Source of the DNA: Chloracidobacterium sp.
GTDB taxonomy: Bacteria; Acidobacteriota; Blastocatellia; Pyrinomonadales; Pyrinomonadaceae
Length of the DNA: 64,000 bases
Assembly (NCBI GenBank): GCA_016706275.1
Contig: JADJJY010000001.1
Coordinates: 62,001 to 126,000 of the forward strand
Direction: 5' to 3'
Below the pieces are notes generated by a model. That model saw nothing but the letters and a program-made list of their open reading frames with translations, was not told the origin of the DNA and ran no database searches. The stretch's first letter is position 1; the number at the start of each line of letters is the position of its first letter. The translations under genes were made by a program, and so were the position numbers. Positions 1-8,675 of the stretch are shown here, in pieces.

Positions 1-97
1 TTTGGGGAGCCGCTGATACAGGTCATCAGCGAATGCTAGTAGTAAAGATACAGCATCCGATACCGATGTGTCAAACAAAATTTAACACGGTCGGTGG

Positions 98-637
98 TTA
101 ATTTTTTAGCCGCGAAAGGAACTTTTGCCGAAACTTTGCGACCTTTGGTGCGACAACCGCGTTGCAATAAGGCTGGTTTGGGTTGTTGGCGAAATATTCC
201 TGATGGTAATCTTCGGCGGGCCAAAATTTATCATACGCTGCGACCTGAGTCACAATCGGGTTGTCGTATATACCCTCGGCGTTAAACTCCACGATCGTTT
301 CTTCGGCAACCCGCTTTTGTTCATCAGAGTGATAAAAGACCGCCGAGCGGTATGAGGTGCCGATATCGCCCCCTTGGCGGTTGAGAGTGGTCGGGTCGTG
401 GACGGTAAAGAAAACCTGTAACAGCTCTTTGTATGACAACTCGCTCGGGTCAAATCTGATCTGCACCACCTCGGCGTGGCCGGTCGTTTCGGAGCAGACC
501 TCTTTGTAAGTCGGATTTTCTGTATGCCCGCCGGAGTAACCCGACACAACATCTTCGACGCCCTTCAGATCGTCAAATATCGCCTCAACACACCAAAAAC
601 ACCCCGCCGCCAACGTCGCCGTTTCCAAATTATCCAT
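98..637 (-). CDS. msrA: Peptide-methionine (S)-S-oxide reductase
   Basis: The 179-residue product reduces methionine S-sulfoxide in proteins and free methionine, a cytoplasmic repair role. The catalytic cysteine is in GCFWC near residues 12-16, followed by the family motifs GYSGGHTENPTYKEV, TGHAEVV and FFTVHDPTTLNRQGGDIGTSYRSA (read in part). A C-terminal Cys in QPYC can act as the resolving residue. The length is normal for a single-domain MsrA and no MsrB domain is fused. No signal peptide is visible. It is transcribed divergently from the membrane pair that begins at 847. The 209 bp between them hold no gene. Confidence 0.96.
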   Translation of the reverse strand: MDNLETATLAAGCFWCVEAIFDDLKGVEDVVSGYSGGHTENPTYKEVCSETTGHAEVVQIRFDPSELSYKELLQVFFTVHDPTTLNRQGGDIGTSYRSAVFYHSDEQKRVAEETIVEFNAEGIYDNPIVTQVAAYDKFWPAEDYHQEYFANNPNQPYCNAVVAPKVAKFRQKFLSRLKN

Positions 638-846
638 AACGAAATTCTACCAAATTTTTATGGACGACCGCTCCATATCAAATAGCCTCATTGGTCTCCG
701 TGCCTCAGCGACATGTCTTCCCTAGCCCGCACATAGGCGTCAGAACCTACGGCCTAGGTTGGCGGTCGACGCTTTTATATCGGTTGGCGAATCGCTGGGG
801 GATATGTTATCAACGATGTGAAATCCGAAAAAACCGGAGAACAATT

Positions 847-1290
847 ATGAAAGCTGAACAAATATTCTCGGTTGTTAACATCATCGCGATCCTCGGCTGG
901 CTGCTGATAGCGATATTACCGCGTTGGAAATACACGCGGCATCTCGTGCTGTCGGGTGCGGTCCCGTTGCTGCTCTCTGTGGCGTATCTGGTTTTGATCG
1001 TCCTGTTTTTCGGCAAGGCCGAGGGCGGATTCGGGTCGCTCGCCGACGTTATGAAGCTCTTTACCAACGAATGGGCCGTGCTCGCAGGTTGGATACATTA
1101 CCTGGCGTTTGACCTTTTTGTCGGCAGTTGGGAGGTTCGCGATTCGCAGCGAAGCGGCATCTCGCATGTCTTGGTGATCCCGTGCCTGTTCCTGACGTTC
1201 ATGCTGGGCCCGATCGGATTTCTGCTCTATGCGGCGATCAAGTTGTTCATGCCGCGAAAAGGAGGCGAAGATGATCTCGAAACTGTTTAA
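847..1290 (+). CDS. ABA4-like (DUF4281) membrane protein
   Basis: A 147-residue protein with about four membrane helices. The pattern FTNEWAVLAGWIHYLAFDLFVGSWEVRDSQ, followed by HVLVIPCLFLTFMLGPIGFLLY, matches the ABA4-like family (named after the plant neoxanthin-synthesis protein), whose bacterial role is unknown to me. I chose the ATG at 847, not an upstream in-frame start, because the upstream 52 codons are not hydrophobic and CGGAG lies just before this ATG. Its end overlaps the next gene by 20 bp, so the two are probably co-translated. Confidence 0.8.
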   Translation: MKAEQIFSVVNIIAILGWLLIAILPRWKYTRHLVLSGAVPLLLSVAYLVLIVLFFGKAEGGFGSLADVMKLFTNEWAVLAGWIHYLAFDLFVGSWEVRDSQRSGISHVLVIPCLFLTFMLGPIGFLLYAAIKLFMPRKGGEDDLETV

Positions 1291-2044
1291 CGAACAGCGG
1301 CCGCTGATGGTCGCCGGAGTGATTTCTTTCGTGTGCTTCGTCGCAACGCTTATTTTGTCGCTTGCCGACAATACTCAGATCCTCGGTACCAACCTCTGGA
1401 TCAAGCCGATGAAGTTTTACATCTCGATCGCGATATTTGTCTGGACTATCGCCGTTTTGCTGCAGTATCTGCCGAACAAAGAACGATTTTCGCGAATAAC
1501 GTCGTGGGCGATGATCATCATCTTCGCCGTTGAGATGGCGGCGGTGACGGGACAAGCGATTCGCGGTACGACATCGCATTTTAATATCGGCAATCCAGTC
1601 GACGCGGCGATCTTTGCGGTGATGGGCACGGCGATCGTTATCAACACGATCTTCGTCGGAGTGCTGACATACCATTATTTTCGATCGAACATCGACCTGC
1701 CGCCGGCCGTCGTCTGGGGAATACGGTTTGGGCTGTTGTTGTTCGTTTTTGGCAGCATCCAAGGCGGTTATATGTCTTCGCAGATCGGCCACACGGTCGG
1801 CGCTGCGGACGGTGGCCCCGGGTTGCCTCTAGTTAACTGGTCGACCGTCGCCGGCGATCTGCGCGTGGCTCATTTCCTCGGCCTCCATTCACTGCAGGCG
1901 GTACCGATCGTTGGTCTGTTGCTTGAAAAGTTCCGCGTGTCCGCACGAACCGCTCTGACCGTCGGTTTTGCGTTTGTTTACTTTGCGGCGTTTATGTTCT
2001 TGTTTGCACAGGCCCTCAGCGGACGGCCGCTATTGTCTTTGTAG
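1271..2044 (+). CDS. Seven-helix integral membrane protein, function unknown
   Basis: A 257-residue protein with about seven hydrophobic segments. I do not recognise a named function. Likely conserved polar positions are WIKPMKFYIS near residue 45, RGTTSHFN near 100 and DLRVAHFLGLHSLQ near 205. The histidines in the last two lie at helix ends and could bind a metal or heme, which is a guess. The start at 1271 has GGAGG six bases upstream. The gene overlaps the ABA4-like gene and forms a two-gene operon with it. It ends 11 bp from the 3' end of the oppositely oriented kinase gene. Confidence 0.75.
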   Translation: MISKLFNEQRPLMVAGVISFVCFVATLILSLADNTQILGTNLWIKPMKFYISIAIFVWTIAVLLQYLPNKERFSRITSWAMIIIFAVEMAAVTGQAIRGTTSHFNIGNPVDAAIFAVMGTAIVINTIFVGVLTYHYFRSNIDLPPAVVWGIRFGLLLFVFGSIQGGYMSSQIGHTVGAADGGPGLPLVNWSTVAGDLRVAHFLGLHSLQAVPIVGLLLEKFRVSARTALTVGFAFVYFAAFMFLFAQALSGRPLLSL

Positions 2045-2054
2045 CTGACAGAAA

Positions 2055-4652
2055 CTAACCTCCGCCGAATATCGGCCGGTTCGCGACTGAGACTTTGAAA
2101 CCATATCCGAGCAGAAATAGGATGAGCGCGAGCGTTACGAACATCGGCGTTGCGTACCACGCGGAAAAGTTAAGCGTAAAAAGTGTGGCGGCTAGCCAGG
2201 TAAAGACCATTGTTTGCGTTACCGTGGCAATCAAACCGAAACGCGAAACGAGTAAGGTCCACATCAATGCAATGCATAATGTAATTGGTAACATGACCAA
2301 TGAGTGAGTAAGTAACAATATTCCGATTATGCCTAACAAGATGAAAATAACTATCTCTGCATAGAGCCGGCGGCGAAAGATCAAAAACAAAATTACCAGA
2401 AAGAAAACCTGCATAAACCCGAGCGGGATCGAGAAGCTCGCATTGTCAAAAAGATTCCCCAAGGTAAAACCGAAACCCAAAAGAGTTTCGTTGACATTCG
2501 CACGATCTATCGAAAAATCATTGTTCACATATCGTTCCGCCAGGTCGCCGGTAAATATCAATGTGACACTTGCTATGCCAAATACCACGCCGAAAAGCAC
2601 ATCGCGTCCGACCAACGGATCTCGCCAATCGCCCGCCAAAAGGCGATTCCACGAGACTATCAATTCGGGCAAATTGCGGCGGACGATCGGTTCGAGGGCC
2701 ATATAGATCAGCCAGGTCATACCGGCGAAATATAATCCGAGACGGACGGCGAGTGATACACGATCCAATTCCGGGAAAAACGAAGGAAAATGGTGGATCT
2801 TCAAGAGCATCGCCGAGGCAGTCAAAATCAAAACGACAAATGCGATCTTGACCGCGCCTTTGCGGTCACCGCTGCCGGATCTAATATTTCTTCGTGCCAG
2901 AATAATTGCGACGAGTATCATTCCCCAGAAAAACCCAAATCCGATCGTGATTCCGATCCAATCTTTTGATGATAAAAGTGCTGACGAATGAACAGTCGGC
3001 AGAGTCCACGGAAAGACGAGCTGAAAAGAAACGATCTTGCCTTGAAAACTCGCGGCTTCGACCCGCAAAGGAATTTCCGCGTGGTCAGGCAAAACGCCTT
3101 CCCAAGCCATTCTTTTGTCGAACGCCATCGGAGGTGTCCACTGAGGAGAAGTTTCTTTAAATTTGGAAAGATCGAGTTCGGCGGCGTTAAAAGCAATGGA
3201 CCAATCCGTTTCGTTTGTGGTGTTTGAATTTTCGGTAAACTGCGGCGGAACGGCACTAAATTCAAACAGACGGCCGCGTGTATCGAGGTAAATTGTCCGC
3301 ATCCCGCTCGACGTTTGCGGTTCGATAAACCAACGCGGAGCTCCCGCCAGATAGACATCCATATATCGCGGGCTATGCCGTTCGGCAAACACCACAACCA
3401 CAGGTTCGCCTTTGCTGATCTTGTTCCAGTTTTCGGGATTTGAGTTTTCAGTAGCATAAAGCGGAAAAGAAGTTTCGTAGTAAAACCGGCTGAATTTATC
3501 AACCGGGGGCTCGGTATAGCCGAGCTTCTGCATAATTTCGTTGGCTTTTTCAGATAGAACTTCGGGCGATTTGGTAAATGGGATCCGATTGTGAGGCAGA
3601 GTTTTCATCGACGCAAACAAGCAAACCCCAAGCATCAAAACTGCCCCAATGACGCAAGCTAAGGCAACCGCAGGCCGTAATGCGCCTTTCTTTGGCGACG
3701 CCGCGACCATCTCCGGACTCGGCGTTTGTCCGGCGTCGAGTGCGATCTGCATCGGATTGCCGCCGGGCAGAGCCATCGCGACGTGGATAGCGGATTGCGG
3801 GCGGTCTTTCGGGTCTTTTTCGAGGCATTGGGCGATGACGCTTTCGACCAGCGGGTCGATGCCTTTTACATGTGTGGAAGGGCTGGTAGGCGTCGCCGTC
3901 TGATGCATCTTGATCAGCTCAGGGACTGTCGCCGCCATGAACGCCTGCTTGCCGGTAAATATCTCGTAGATAACGAGGCCAAGTGCATAGATATCACTGC
4001 GAACCGTCACCTCTTTTCCCGTGATCTGCTCGGGAGCCATGTAGGCCGGTGTCCCAGCTCTAATGCCGTCTTTCGCTATCTCACTCTCGATCCCGGCAAT
4101 GCCGAAATCGGTGATGCGGGCGACGCCCTTCTTGTCGATGATGATGTTGGCCGGCTTGAAGTCGCGATGCAGTATCCCGGCCTTGTGGATAGCCTCCATC
4201 CCGACGCAAAGCTGCCGCGATACCTCAACCGCCCGTTCGTGCGTAAACCGTCCGACTCGCGTCAGCAGATCAGACAGATCGTCGCCATCCACAAACTCCA
4301 TCGACAAAAAATGCCGCCCGTCGATCTCACCAATATCGAAAACTCGGCATACGTTCGGGTGAGATACTTGCCGTGCGTGACGGACCTCGCCGCGAAATCG
4401 CGCGAGCATATCTTCGTCACCAACGACCGACTCGGGCAGGAACTTGAGGGCCACGACCTGGCTAAGCTGCAGGTCCTCAGCCTTATAAACCTCGCCCATC
4501 CCGCCCTTACCGACAAGGCTGATGATGCGGTAGCGGCTCGCGAGTACGGTCCCCGCTACAAAATCACCCGTCAACGAACCGCCGATCGTGTTGCCTTTGA
4601 TCTCGGTCTTGTTCTCGTTGCCGGAACTGTCGAGTTTTGTCGGATCTTCCAT
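2055..4652 (-). CDS. Membrane-bound serine/threonine protein kinase with polytopic C-terminus
   Basis: An 865-residue Hanks-type kinase. The kinase domain spans about residues 38-295 with GKGGMGEVYKA (P-loop), the lysine in VALK (about 70), HRDFKPANI (catalytic Asp about 164), DFG (about 182) and GTPAYMAPEQ. One helix at about 326-347 is followed by an extracytoplasmic stretch of about 200 residues and then by roughly eight more helices. So it is a PknB-like kinase joined to a large membrane module rather than to PASTA or TPR repeats. Kinase catalysis is well supported; the ligand and targets are unknown. Long open frames on the other strand across this gene are shadows. Confidence 0.92.
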   Translation of the reverse strand: MEDPTKLDSSGNENKTEIKGNTIGGSLTGDFVAGTVLASRYRIISLVGKGGMGEVYKAEDLQLSQVVALKFLPESVVGDEDMLARFRGEVRHARQVSHPNVCRVFDIGEIDGRHFLSMEFVDGDDLSDLLTRVGRFTHERAVEVSRQLCVGMEAIHKAGILHRDFKPANIIIDKKGVARITDFGIAGIESEIAKDGIRAGTPAYMAPEQITGKEVTVRSDIYALGLVIYEIFTGKQAFMAATVPELIKMHQTATPTSPSTHVKGIDPLVESVIAQCLEKDPKDRPQSAIHVAMALPGGNPMQIALDAGQTPSPEMVAASPKKGALRPAVALACVIGAVLMLGVCLFASMKTLPHNRIPFTKSPEVLSEKANEIMQKLGYTEPPVDKFSRFYYETSFPLYATENSNPENWNKISKGEPVVVVFAERHSPRYMDVYLAGAPRWFIEPQTSSGMRTIYLDTRGRLFEFSAVPPQFTENSNTTNETDWSIAFNAAELDLSKFKETSPQWTPPMAFDKRMAWEGVLPDHAEIPLRVEAASFQGKIVSFQLVFPWTLPTVHSSALLSSKDWIGITIGFGFFWGMILVAIILARRNIRSGSGDRKGAVKIAFVVLILTASAMLLKIHHFPSFFPELDRVSLAVRLGLYFAGMTWLIYMALEPIVRRNLPELIVSWNRLLAGDWRDPLVGRDVLFGVVFGIASVTLIFTGDLAERYVNNDFSIDRANVNETLLGFGFTLGNLFDNASFSIPLGFMQVFFLVILFLIFRRRLYAEIVIFILLGIIGILLLTHSLVMLPITLCIALMWTLLVSRFGLIATVTQTMVFTWLAATLFTLNFSAWYATPMFVTLALILFLLGYGFKVSVANRPIFGGG

Positions 4653-4728
4653 ATTTAGGTTTCTGACATAGTAGACCTAAACGTGGATTTTTTACAGTCA
4701 AAAGGGATTGATTTGATGGAAATTGAAG

Positions 4729-5577
4729 CTAGGCGGGCCATTCGCCGCTGTATGAAAGATCGGCTCGTCCGGTAATGACGATCTCGTCGTCGTCTCGCCA
4801 GAGGACATTGGTTGTGCCGCCTTCGGAATGGACCATGACCTTGCCGCCGGTTTTGAGCATAAAGGCACTCAGGACGGCAGCTCCGCTAGAGCAAGTGCCG
4901 GAGGCTGAGGTTTCACCCGCACCGCGTTCCCAGATGCGGATCTCGATATTTTCGCGATCGTCTATTTTGACGAAAACGACGTTCACACGCTCGGGAAATT
5001 TCTCGTGTGTTTCCATCACTCGGCCGACGGCTCGCCAGTCAAAATTAAAATTTTCGACAAAGATACACGCCACCGGGTTGCCGACATTGACGGCCGAGAA
5101 AACGTAATGACGGCTATCGACGACGATCGGTTCGTTGACGATATGATCGCGGCGGGTCTCGACAAGGACGGGAACTTCTTCGCTGGCAAAATGCGGTTTG
5201 CCGATCTCGGCCTCAAATACAAATCCATTGCCGCTGCGGTCGATCAAGCGATAATTCTTAACCCCGCTCCGCGTCCGCAGACGAAGGTCGGTCTCAATCC
5301 ACAAACCCTTGTAATGAAGATAAGCGACTGCGCAGCGTGTGCCGTTGCCCGAAAAACCGGCGATGCTGCCGTCGGGATTTACGATCTCGCAGTGGTAATC
5401 GGCCTCTGTATCATCAAGCCTTTCAAGCACGGCGATGCCATCGGAACCGGCTCCGGTGTTGCGTTGACAGATCGCCTTTGCCAGATGACTAAGATCGACG
5501 GAGGCGTCGATATCGTCACGCTCGATGACGATATAGTCGTTGCCAAAGCCGTGAAATTTGCAAAACGGGATCGCCAT
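4729..5577 (-). CDS. dapF: Diaminopimelate epimerase-like protein lacking both catalytic cysteines
   Basis: A 282-residue member of the DapF fold family. The start (IPFCKFHGFGNDYIVIE), NPDGS, SGNGTRC and WERGAGET match DapF throughout. In E. coli DapF the two catalytic bases are the Cys in QCGNG and the Cys in QACGSG. Here these read FSGNG and SASGT, so both are serine (codons checked on the minus strand: TCC in the second). The MGNPH motif reads VGNPV. The length is normal and the frame intact. It may be a lineage variant of the epimerase or an isomerase-fold protein with another activity. The start overlaps the upstream stop as TAATG, implying translational coupling. Confidence 0.8.
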   Translation of the reverse strand: MAIPFCKFHGFGNDYIVIERDDIDASVDLSHLAKAICQRNTGAGSDGIAVLERLDDTEADYHCEIVNPDGSIAGFSGNGTRCAVAYLHYKGLWIETDLRLRTRSGVKNYRLIDRSGNGFVFEAEIGKPHFASEEVPVLVETRRDHIVNEPIVVDSRHYVFSAVNVGNPVACIFVENFNFDWRAVGRVMETHEKFPERVNVVFVKIDDRENIEIRIWERGAGETSASGTCSSGAAVLSAFMLKTGGKVMVHSEGGTTNVLWRDDDEIVITGRADLSYSGEWPA

Positions 5578-5957
5578 TAATTGATCTTTTTGATGCTTAC
5601 CACCGTTTCCGCCGGATGCTTGTATTCAATAACGAAATCAACGGTGTCGCCAACCGCGAGGCCATTGAGCAAAGCTTTGTCCTTGACGTAAAACTCCATG
5701 ATCATCCGGGGCATCAAGCCGACGATCTCTTCGTGATCGAGCTCGACCGAGCCGATCTGTGTGTTTATCTTAGTCACTTTACCCTTTCCGTTGTAGTTTC
5801 CGTCTTTTGGGGTCGAACTGGTCGGAACAGGCGAGGCGGTTGTCGGTGTCGGCGAAGCGATCGGTGGCGGAACGGCATTGACCGGCACGGTGCTGCCGCC
5901 GCAGCCAAAACTAAACGTCAAAACAACGGTGACAAGTGAGAAGTACATTATTTTCAT
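5577..5957 (-). CDS. CusF-like copper-binding lipoprotein
   Basis: A 126-residue exported protein. It has a short hydrophobic leader ending in a lipobox-like FSFGC, then a Pro/Thr/Ser-rich linker and a C-terminal domain of about 70 residues. The pattern GKVTKI...VELDHEEIVGLMPRMIMEFYVKD...LAVGDTVDF (in pieces) matches the CusF family, in which Met and His ligands bind Cu(I)/Ag(I). AAAGGT precedes the ATG at 5957; a GTG at 5981 overlapping the upstream stop (TAGTG) is an alternative start. Middle gene of a three-gene operon with the DapF-like gene. Confidence 0.75.
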   Translation of the reverse strand: MKIMYFSLVTVVLTFSFGCGGSTVPVNAVPPPIASPTPTTASPVPTSSTPKDGNYNGKGKVTKINTQIGSVELDHEEIVGLMPRMIMEFYVKDKALLNGLAVGDTVDFVIEYKHPAETVVSIKKIN

Positions 5958-5980
5958 TTCGCAGACCTTTAGACGCTTCA

Positions 5981-6556
5981 CTAGAATTTCAGAGATCTTA
6001 AAAAAATATCTTTGATCTTAGAGCTTTGGCTCGTGAGCTCCTTGACAGTCGCGGCGTCTTTGGTGTTTAGCTTGTCGCGGGTCTTGCCATCCTCGGTGAT
6101 GCGAATGGCTTTGATACCGGAAAAATAAACGCGTCGCTCGGCAGGGGCCTGATCGTCATTTTCAGCGTTTTGAAAATAAAACATCAGCACGCCAGCGTCC
6201 GAGTAAAGATACTCCTCTTTGTAAGTGCGGCTCGATTCTTTTCGCTCGACTTTGACCATGACAAGCCGGTCGGGATACATATGCTCTTCGCTATCACCGC
6301 CGCGATAAAAGAATTTGTAGGTAAGGTTATGGATGCCGACCGCACGCCATTGATGGTTGCGTTTGTTGACGGCAAGCTCATTCATAAAAAGCTCGCCAAA
6401 TTCACCCTGATCGTCATCGGCCTCACACAAACGCGCCTTTTCGGCGATGTCAGCGTAAAAGGTGCGGATCTTTTCGACGGATCTATCGGTCGTCTGGGCG
6501 GAAACACAAACTGATAGCAATAAGAGAAACGCGAGGCTGGATATTTGTTTTTTCAT
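5981..6556 (-). CDS. Secreted protein of unknown function
   Basis: A 191-residue protein with a signal peptide (MKKQISSLAFLLLLSVCVSAQ; cleavage after VSAQ likely). The mature part is charged, with alternating beta-like patterns (HNLTYKFFYRGG, RLVMVKVERKES, EEYLYSDAGVLMFYF) that suggest a small beta-rich fold. I do not recognise the family. The start at 6556 was chosen over one nine codons upstream because the signal peptide begins there. It heads the operon containing the CusF-like and DapF-like genes. Confidence 0.65.
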   Translation of the reverse strand: MKKQISSLAFLLLLSVCVSAQTTDRSVEKIRTFYADIAEKARLCEADDDQGEFGELFMNELAVNKRNHQWRAVGIHNLTYKFFYRGGDSEEHMYPDRLVMVKVERKESSRTYKEEYLYSDAGVLMFYFQNAENDDQAPAERRVYFSGIKAIRITEDGKTRDKLNTKDAATVKELTSQSSKIKDIFLRSLKF

Positions 6557-6601
6557 ACACTCATGAACGAACGCCTCAGACAAATCTTGTATTCCCAGCT
6601 G

Positions 6602-6656
6602 CCTCTGCGGCCTCCGCGTTTAAGTAATTAACGCAGAGACCGCGAAGAACGCAGAG
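6602..6656. repeat. Intergenic CGCAGAG-type inverted repeat
   Basis: The arms CTCTGCGGCCTCCGCGTTTA and TTAACGCAGAG...CGCAGAG form an imperfect hairpin between two minus-strand genes. A half copy (CAGCGGTCTCTGCGTTAAG) lies at about 40012-40030. This is one of two related intergenic repeat types in the window. Confidence 0.6.
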
Positions 6657-6662
6657 ATAATA

Positions 6663-7709
6663 CTAATTTACCCAGTCCGCGATAAATACGTTCGTGTCAC
6701 CCTCTTTAGCGGCATTGCGATTTGACGCAAATACGAGTTTTTTACCGTCCGGCGAGAACATCGGGAAACCGTCAAACGATTCGTTGTACGTTACACGCTC
6801 GATGCCGGTGCCGTCGAGGTTGATCAACGCGAGGTCAAAATTGCGTTTACGCGGATCGGTCGCAAAATAGTTTGTGCAAAAGATGATCCGTTTGCCGTCC
6901 GGCGTAAAAAATGGTGCAAAGCTGCCGCCGCCGAGCGTTGTGATCTGACGTTTGTTGGTTCCGTCGGCGTTCATCACCCACAGTTCAAAAACGGTCGGCA
7001 CTACCAGATGCCGCGAAAGCAGGTCTTTGAACTTTGCGATCTCAGCGGGTGTCGTCGGCGTCGAGCGTCGATAGACGATCATCTTGCTGTCCGGTGAAAA
7101 GAACGCACCGCCGTCATAGCCGACACCGTCGGTCAGACGTTTGACGTTCTTGCCGTTAGTATCCATCGAATAGAGGTCGAGATCACCGTCACGCTCACTG
7201 GTGAAAACGATCTTCTTACCGTTTGGGCTGATCGTCGCCTCGGCGTCATAGCCGGGGGAATCTGTCAGTTTCTTAATGTCTTTGCCGTCCGGCGTCGATG
7301 TGTAGATGTCAAAATCAGAATACACCGGCCAGACATAGCCCAACGAGAAATCCGGATTTGGCGGACATTCTTTAGCTCCTCCATGCGTCGACGCGTAGAG
7401 TACTTTTTTGCCGCCCTTGAAAAAGTACGAACACGTCGTGCGGCCATCGCCGTTCGAAACCATCTTGACGCCCGAGCCATCAATGTTCATCCGATAGATC
7501 TGATCGCAATTGCGGCCGTCGCGTTTAGACTGAAAGATCAGCTGTTTTCCGTCGGACGAAAAATAAGCCTCGGCATTTTCGCCGCCAAACGTAAGCTGTT
7601 TGATGTTGGTTAGGTGGCGCTCGCCAGTGATCGCGAGCGGATTGTGCTGGGCGAGGCCGGTTGACACAGAGGTTATAATTACTAGAACGATAAAATACAA
7701 CTTTTTCAT
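6663..7709 (-). CDS. Secreted TolB-like PD40 beta-propeller protein
   Basis: A 348-residue protein with a signal peptide (MKKLYFIVLVIITSVSTGLAQ). It has about six PD40/WD40-like repeats with recurring FSSDGKQLIFQS, ISPNGKKIVFTS, FSPDSKMIVYR, FTPDGKRIIFC and FSPDGKKLVFAS, each preceded by a line such as IYRMNIDGSG or LYSMDTNGKN. It probably folds as a periplasmic propeller like the C-terminal half of TolB. It lacks the TolB N-terminal domain and is not in a tol-pal operon, so a Tol role is not implied. Confidence 0.8.
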   Translation of the reverse strand: MKKLYFIVLVIITSVSTGLAQHNPLAITGERHLTNIKQLTFGGENAEAYFSSDGKQLIFQSKRDGRNCDQIYRMNIDGSGVKMVSNGDGRTTCSYFFKGGKKVLYASTHGGAKECPPNPDFSLGYVWPVYSDFDIYTSTPDGKDIKKLTDSPGYDAEATISPNGKKIVFTSERDGDLDLYSMDTNGKNVKRLTDGVGYDGGAFFSPDSKMIVYRRSTPTTPAEIAKFKDLLSRHLVVPTVFELWVMNADGTNKRQITTLGGGSFAPFFTPDGKRIIFCTNYFATDPRKRNFDLALINLDGTGIERVTYNESFDGFPMFSPDGKKLVFASNRNAAKEGDTNVFIADWVN

Positions 7710-7832
7710 ATTTTCGATTATATTATTACCGACCGGATTTTGCGCATCCGAAATAAGAAGTTTTCCGAATTAGCTGGTTAAGCGAGAGTTTGGTGCACGT
7801 CAAATGGCTTTGGTTTGCTTAGATCTTGCCTT

Positions 7833-8675
7833 ATGAACTTTGAGACGAACAAAGATGTCCTGGATTGGTTTGAAAAGCAAGAGCGTTCATTAACGCCAGA
7901 CTTTATCAACGCCATCGAGTGGGACAAGGTAAAAGATACTCACGTCGATGAAAAGCTGATCCCGATCCTACTATACATGCGCGATGTCGAAACCCTGACC
8001 GATATGTATCACCGCGAGTTGCTCCGGACGCCGACCGGAAAGGACCCGCACATCAGCAAATTTATGGAGCGTTGGGGCGTCGAGGAAATAACCCACGGCG
8101 AGGTGCTCAACCGCTTTCTCAACGAGATGGGGTACGAGACGGATGACGACTGGCAGGAACAGGTCCGTAAGGCCGTGACCACCACGTACAATGCAAATGC
8201 GTATTTCCTTACAGTAATTACCAATCTGGTCGGTAAGAAATTTACGGCGACGCATATGACCTTTGGCGCGATCCACGAGATGGAGGCCGCAATGGGCTAT
8301 CGCCGATTGATCGCTCTCGCCGATCACCCGGTCTTGACCCACATCGTCAACGGCATCATACGCGAAGAAGCGATCCACGCACAGTTTTACCGCAGCGTCG
8401 CACGTCTCGAACTGCAGCGAAGCCCTTTCGCCCAAAAGATGGCTCGATGGGTGATCGATCATTTTTGGGCTCCGGTCGGGCAAGGTTCGCTAGCCAAAAG
8501 CCGCACCGAATATACGATCGGAACCCTGTTTGCCGAAGACGGGGCTATCGACAACCTCGATAAAGCTGTGACGCAACGAATCCGCCAACTACCGGGTTTT
8601 GACGGCATCACCAAGATGACCGAGACAATAGGTGGAATGGCCGAAAGCTCGGCGATGAAGTTTGAAACTGCTTAG
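7833..8675 (+). CDS. Acyl-ACP desaturase (ferritin-like di-iron)
   Basis: A 280-residue soluble desaturase-family protein that probably introduces a double bond into acyl-ACP. Both di-iron helices are visible: WGVEEITHGEVLNRFL and IIREEAIHAQFYRS supply the E-E-x-x-H ligands, and IHEMEAAMGYRRL supplies another Glu. It is shorter than plant stearoyl-ACP desaturases. The ATG at 7833 gives a family-like N-terminus. Its stop overlaps that of the convergent MBL gene in a shared TTAG (8672-8675), leaving no room for a terminator between them. Confidence 0.85.
   Translation: MNFETNKDVLDWFEKQERSLTPDFINAIEWDKVKDTHVDEKLIPILLYMRDVETLTDMYHRELLRTPTGKDPHISKFMERWGVEEITHGEVLNRFLNEMGYETDDDWQEQVRKAVTTTYNANAYFLTVITNLVGKKFTATHMTFGAIHEMEAAMGYRRLIALADHPVLTHIVNGIIREEAIHAQFYRSVARLELQRSPFAQKMARWVIDHFWAPVGQGSLAKSRTEYTIGTLFAEDGAIDNLDKAVTQRIRQLPGFDGITKMTETIGGMAESSAMKFETA

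Noticed and set aside
3726..4658. Long plus-strand open frame of 310 codons opposite the kinase gene
   Set aside because: It mirrors the kinase domain codons, has no family signature and no ribosome-binding site; the kinase on the other strand is certain.
5005..5580. Plus-strand frame of 191 codons opposite the DapF-like gene
   Set aside because: Antisense shadow of a well-supported gene.
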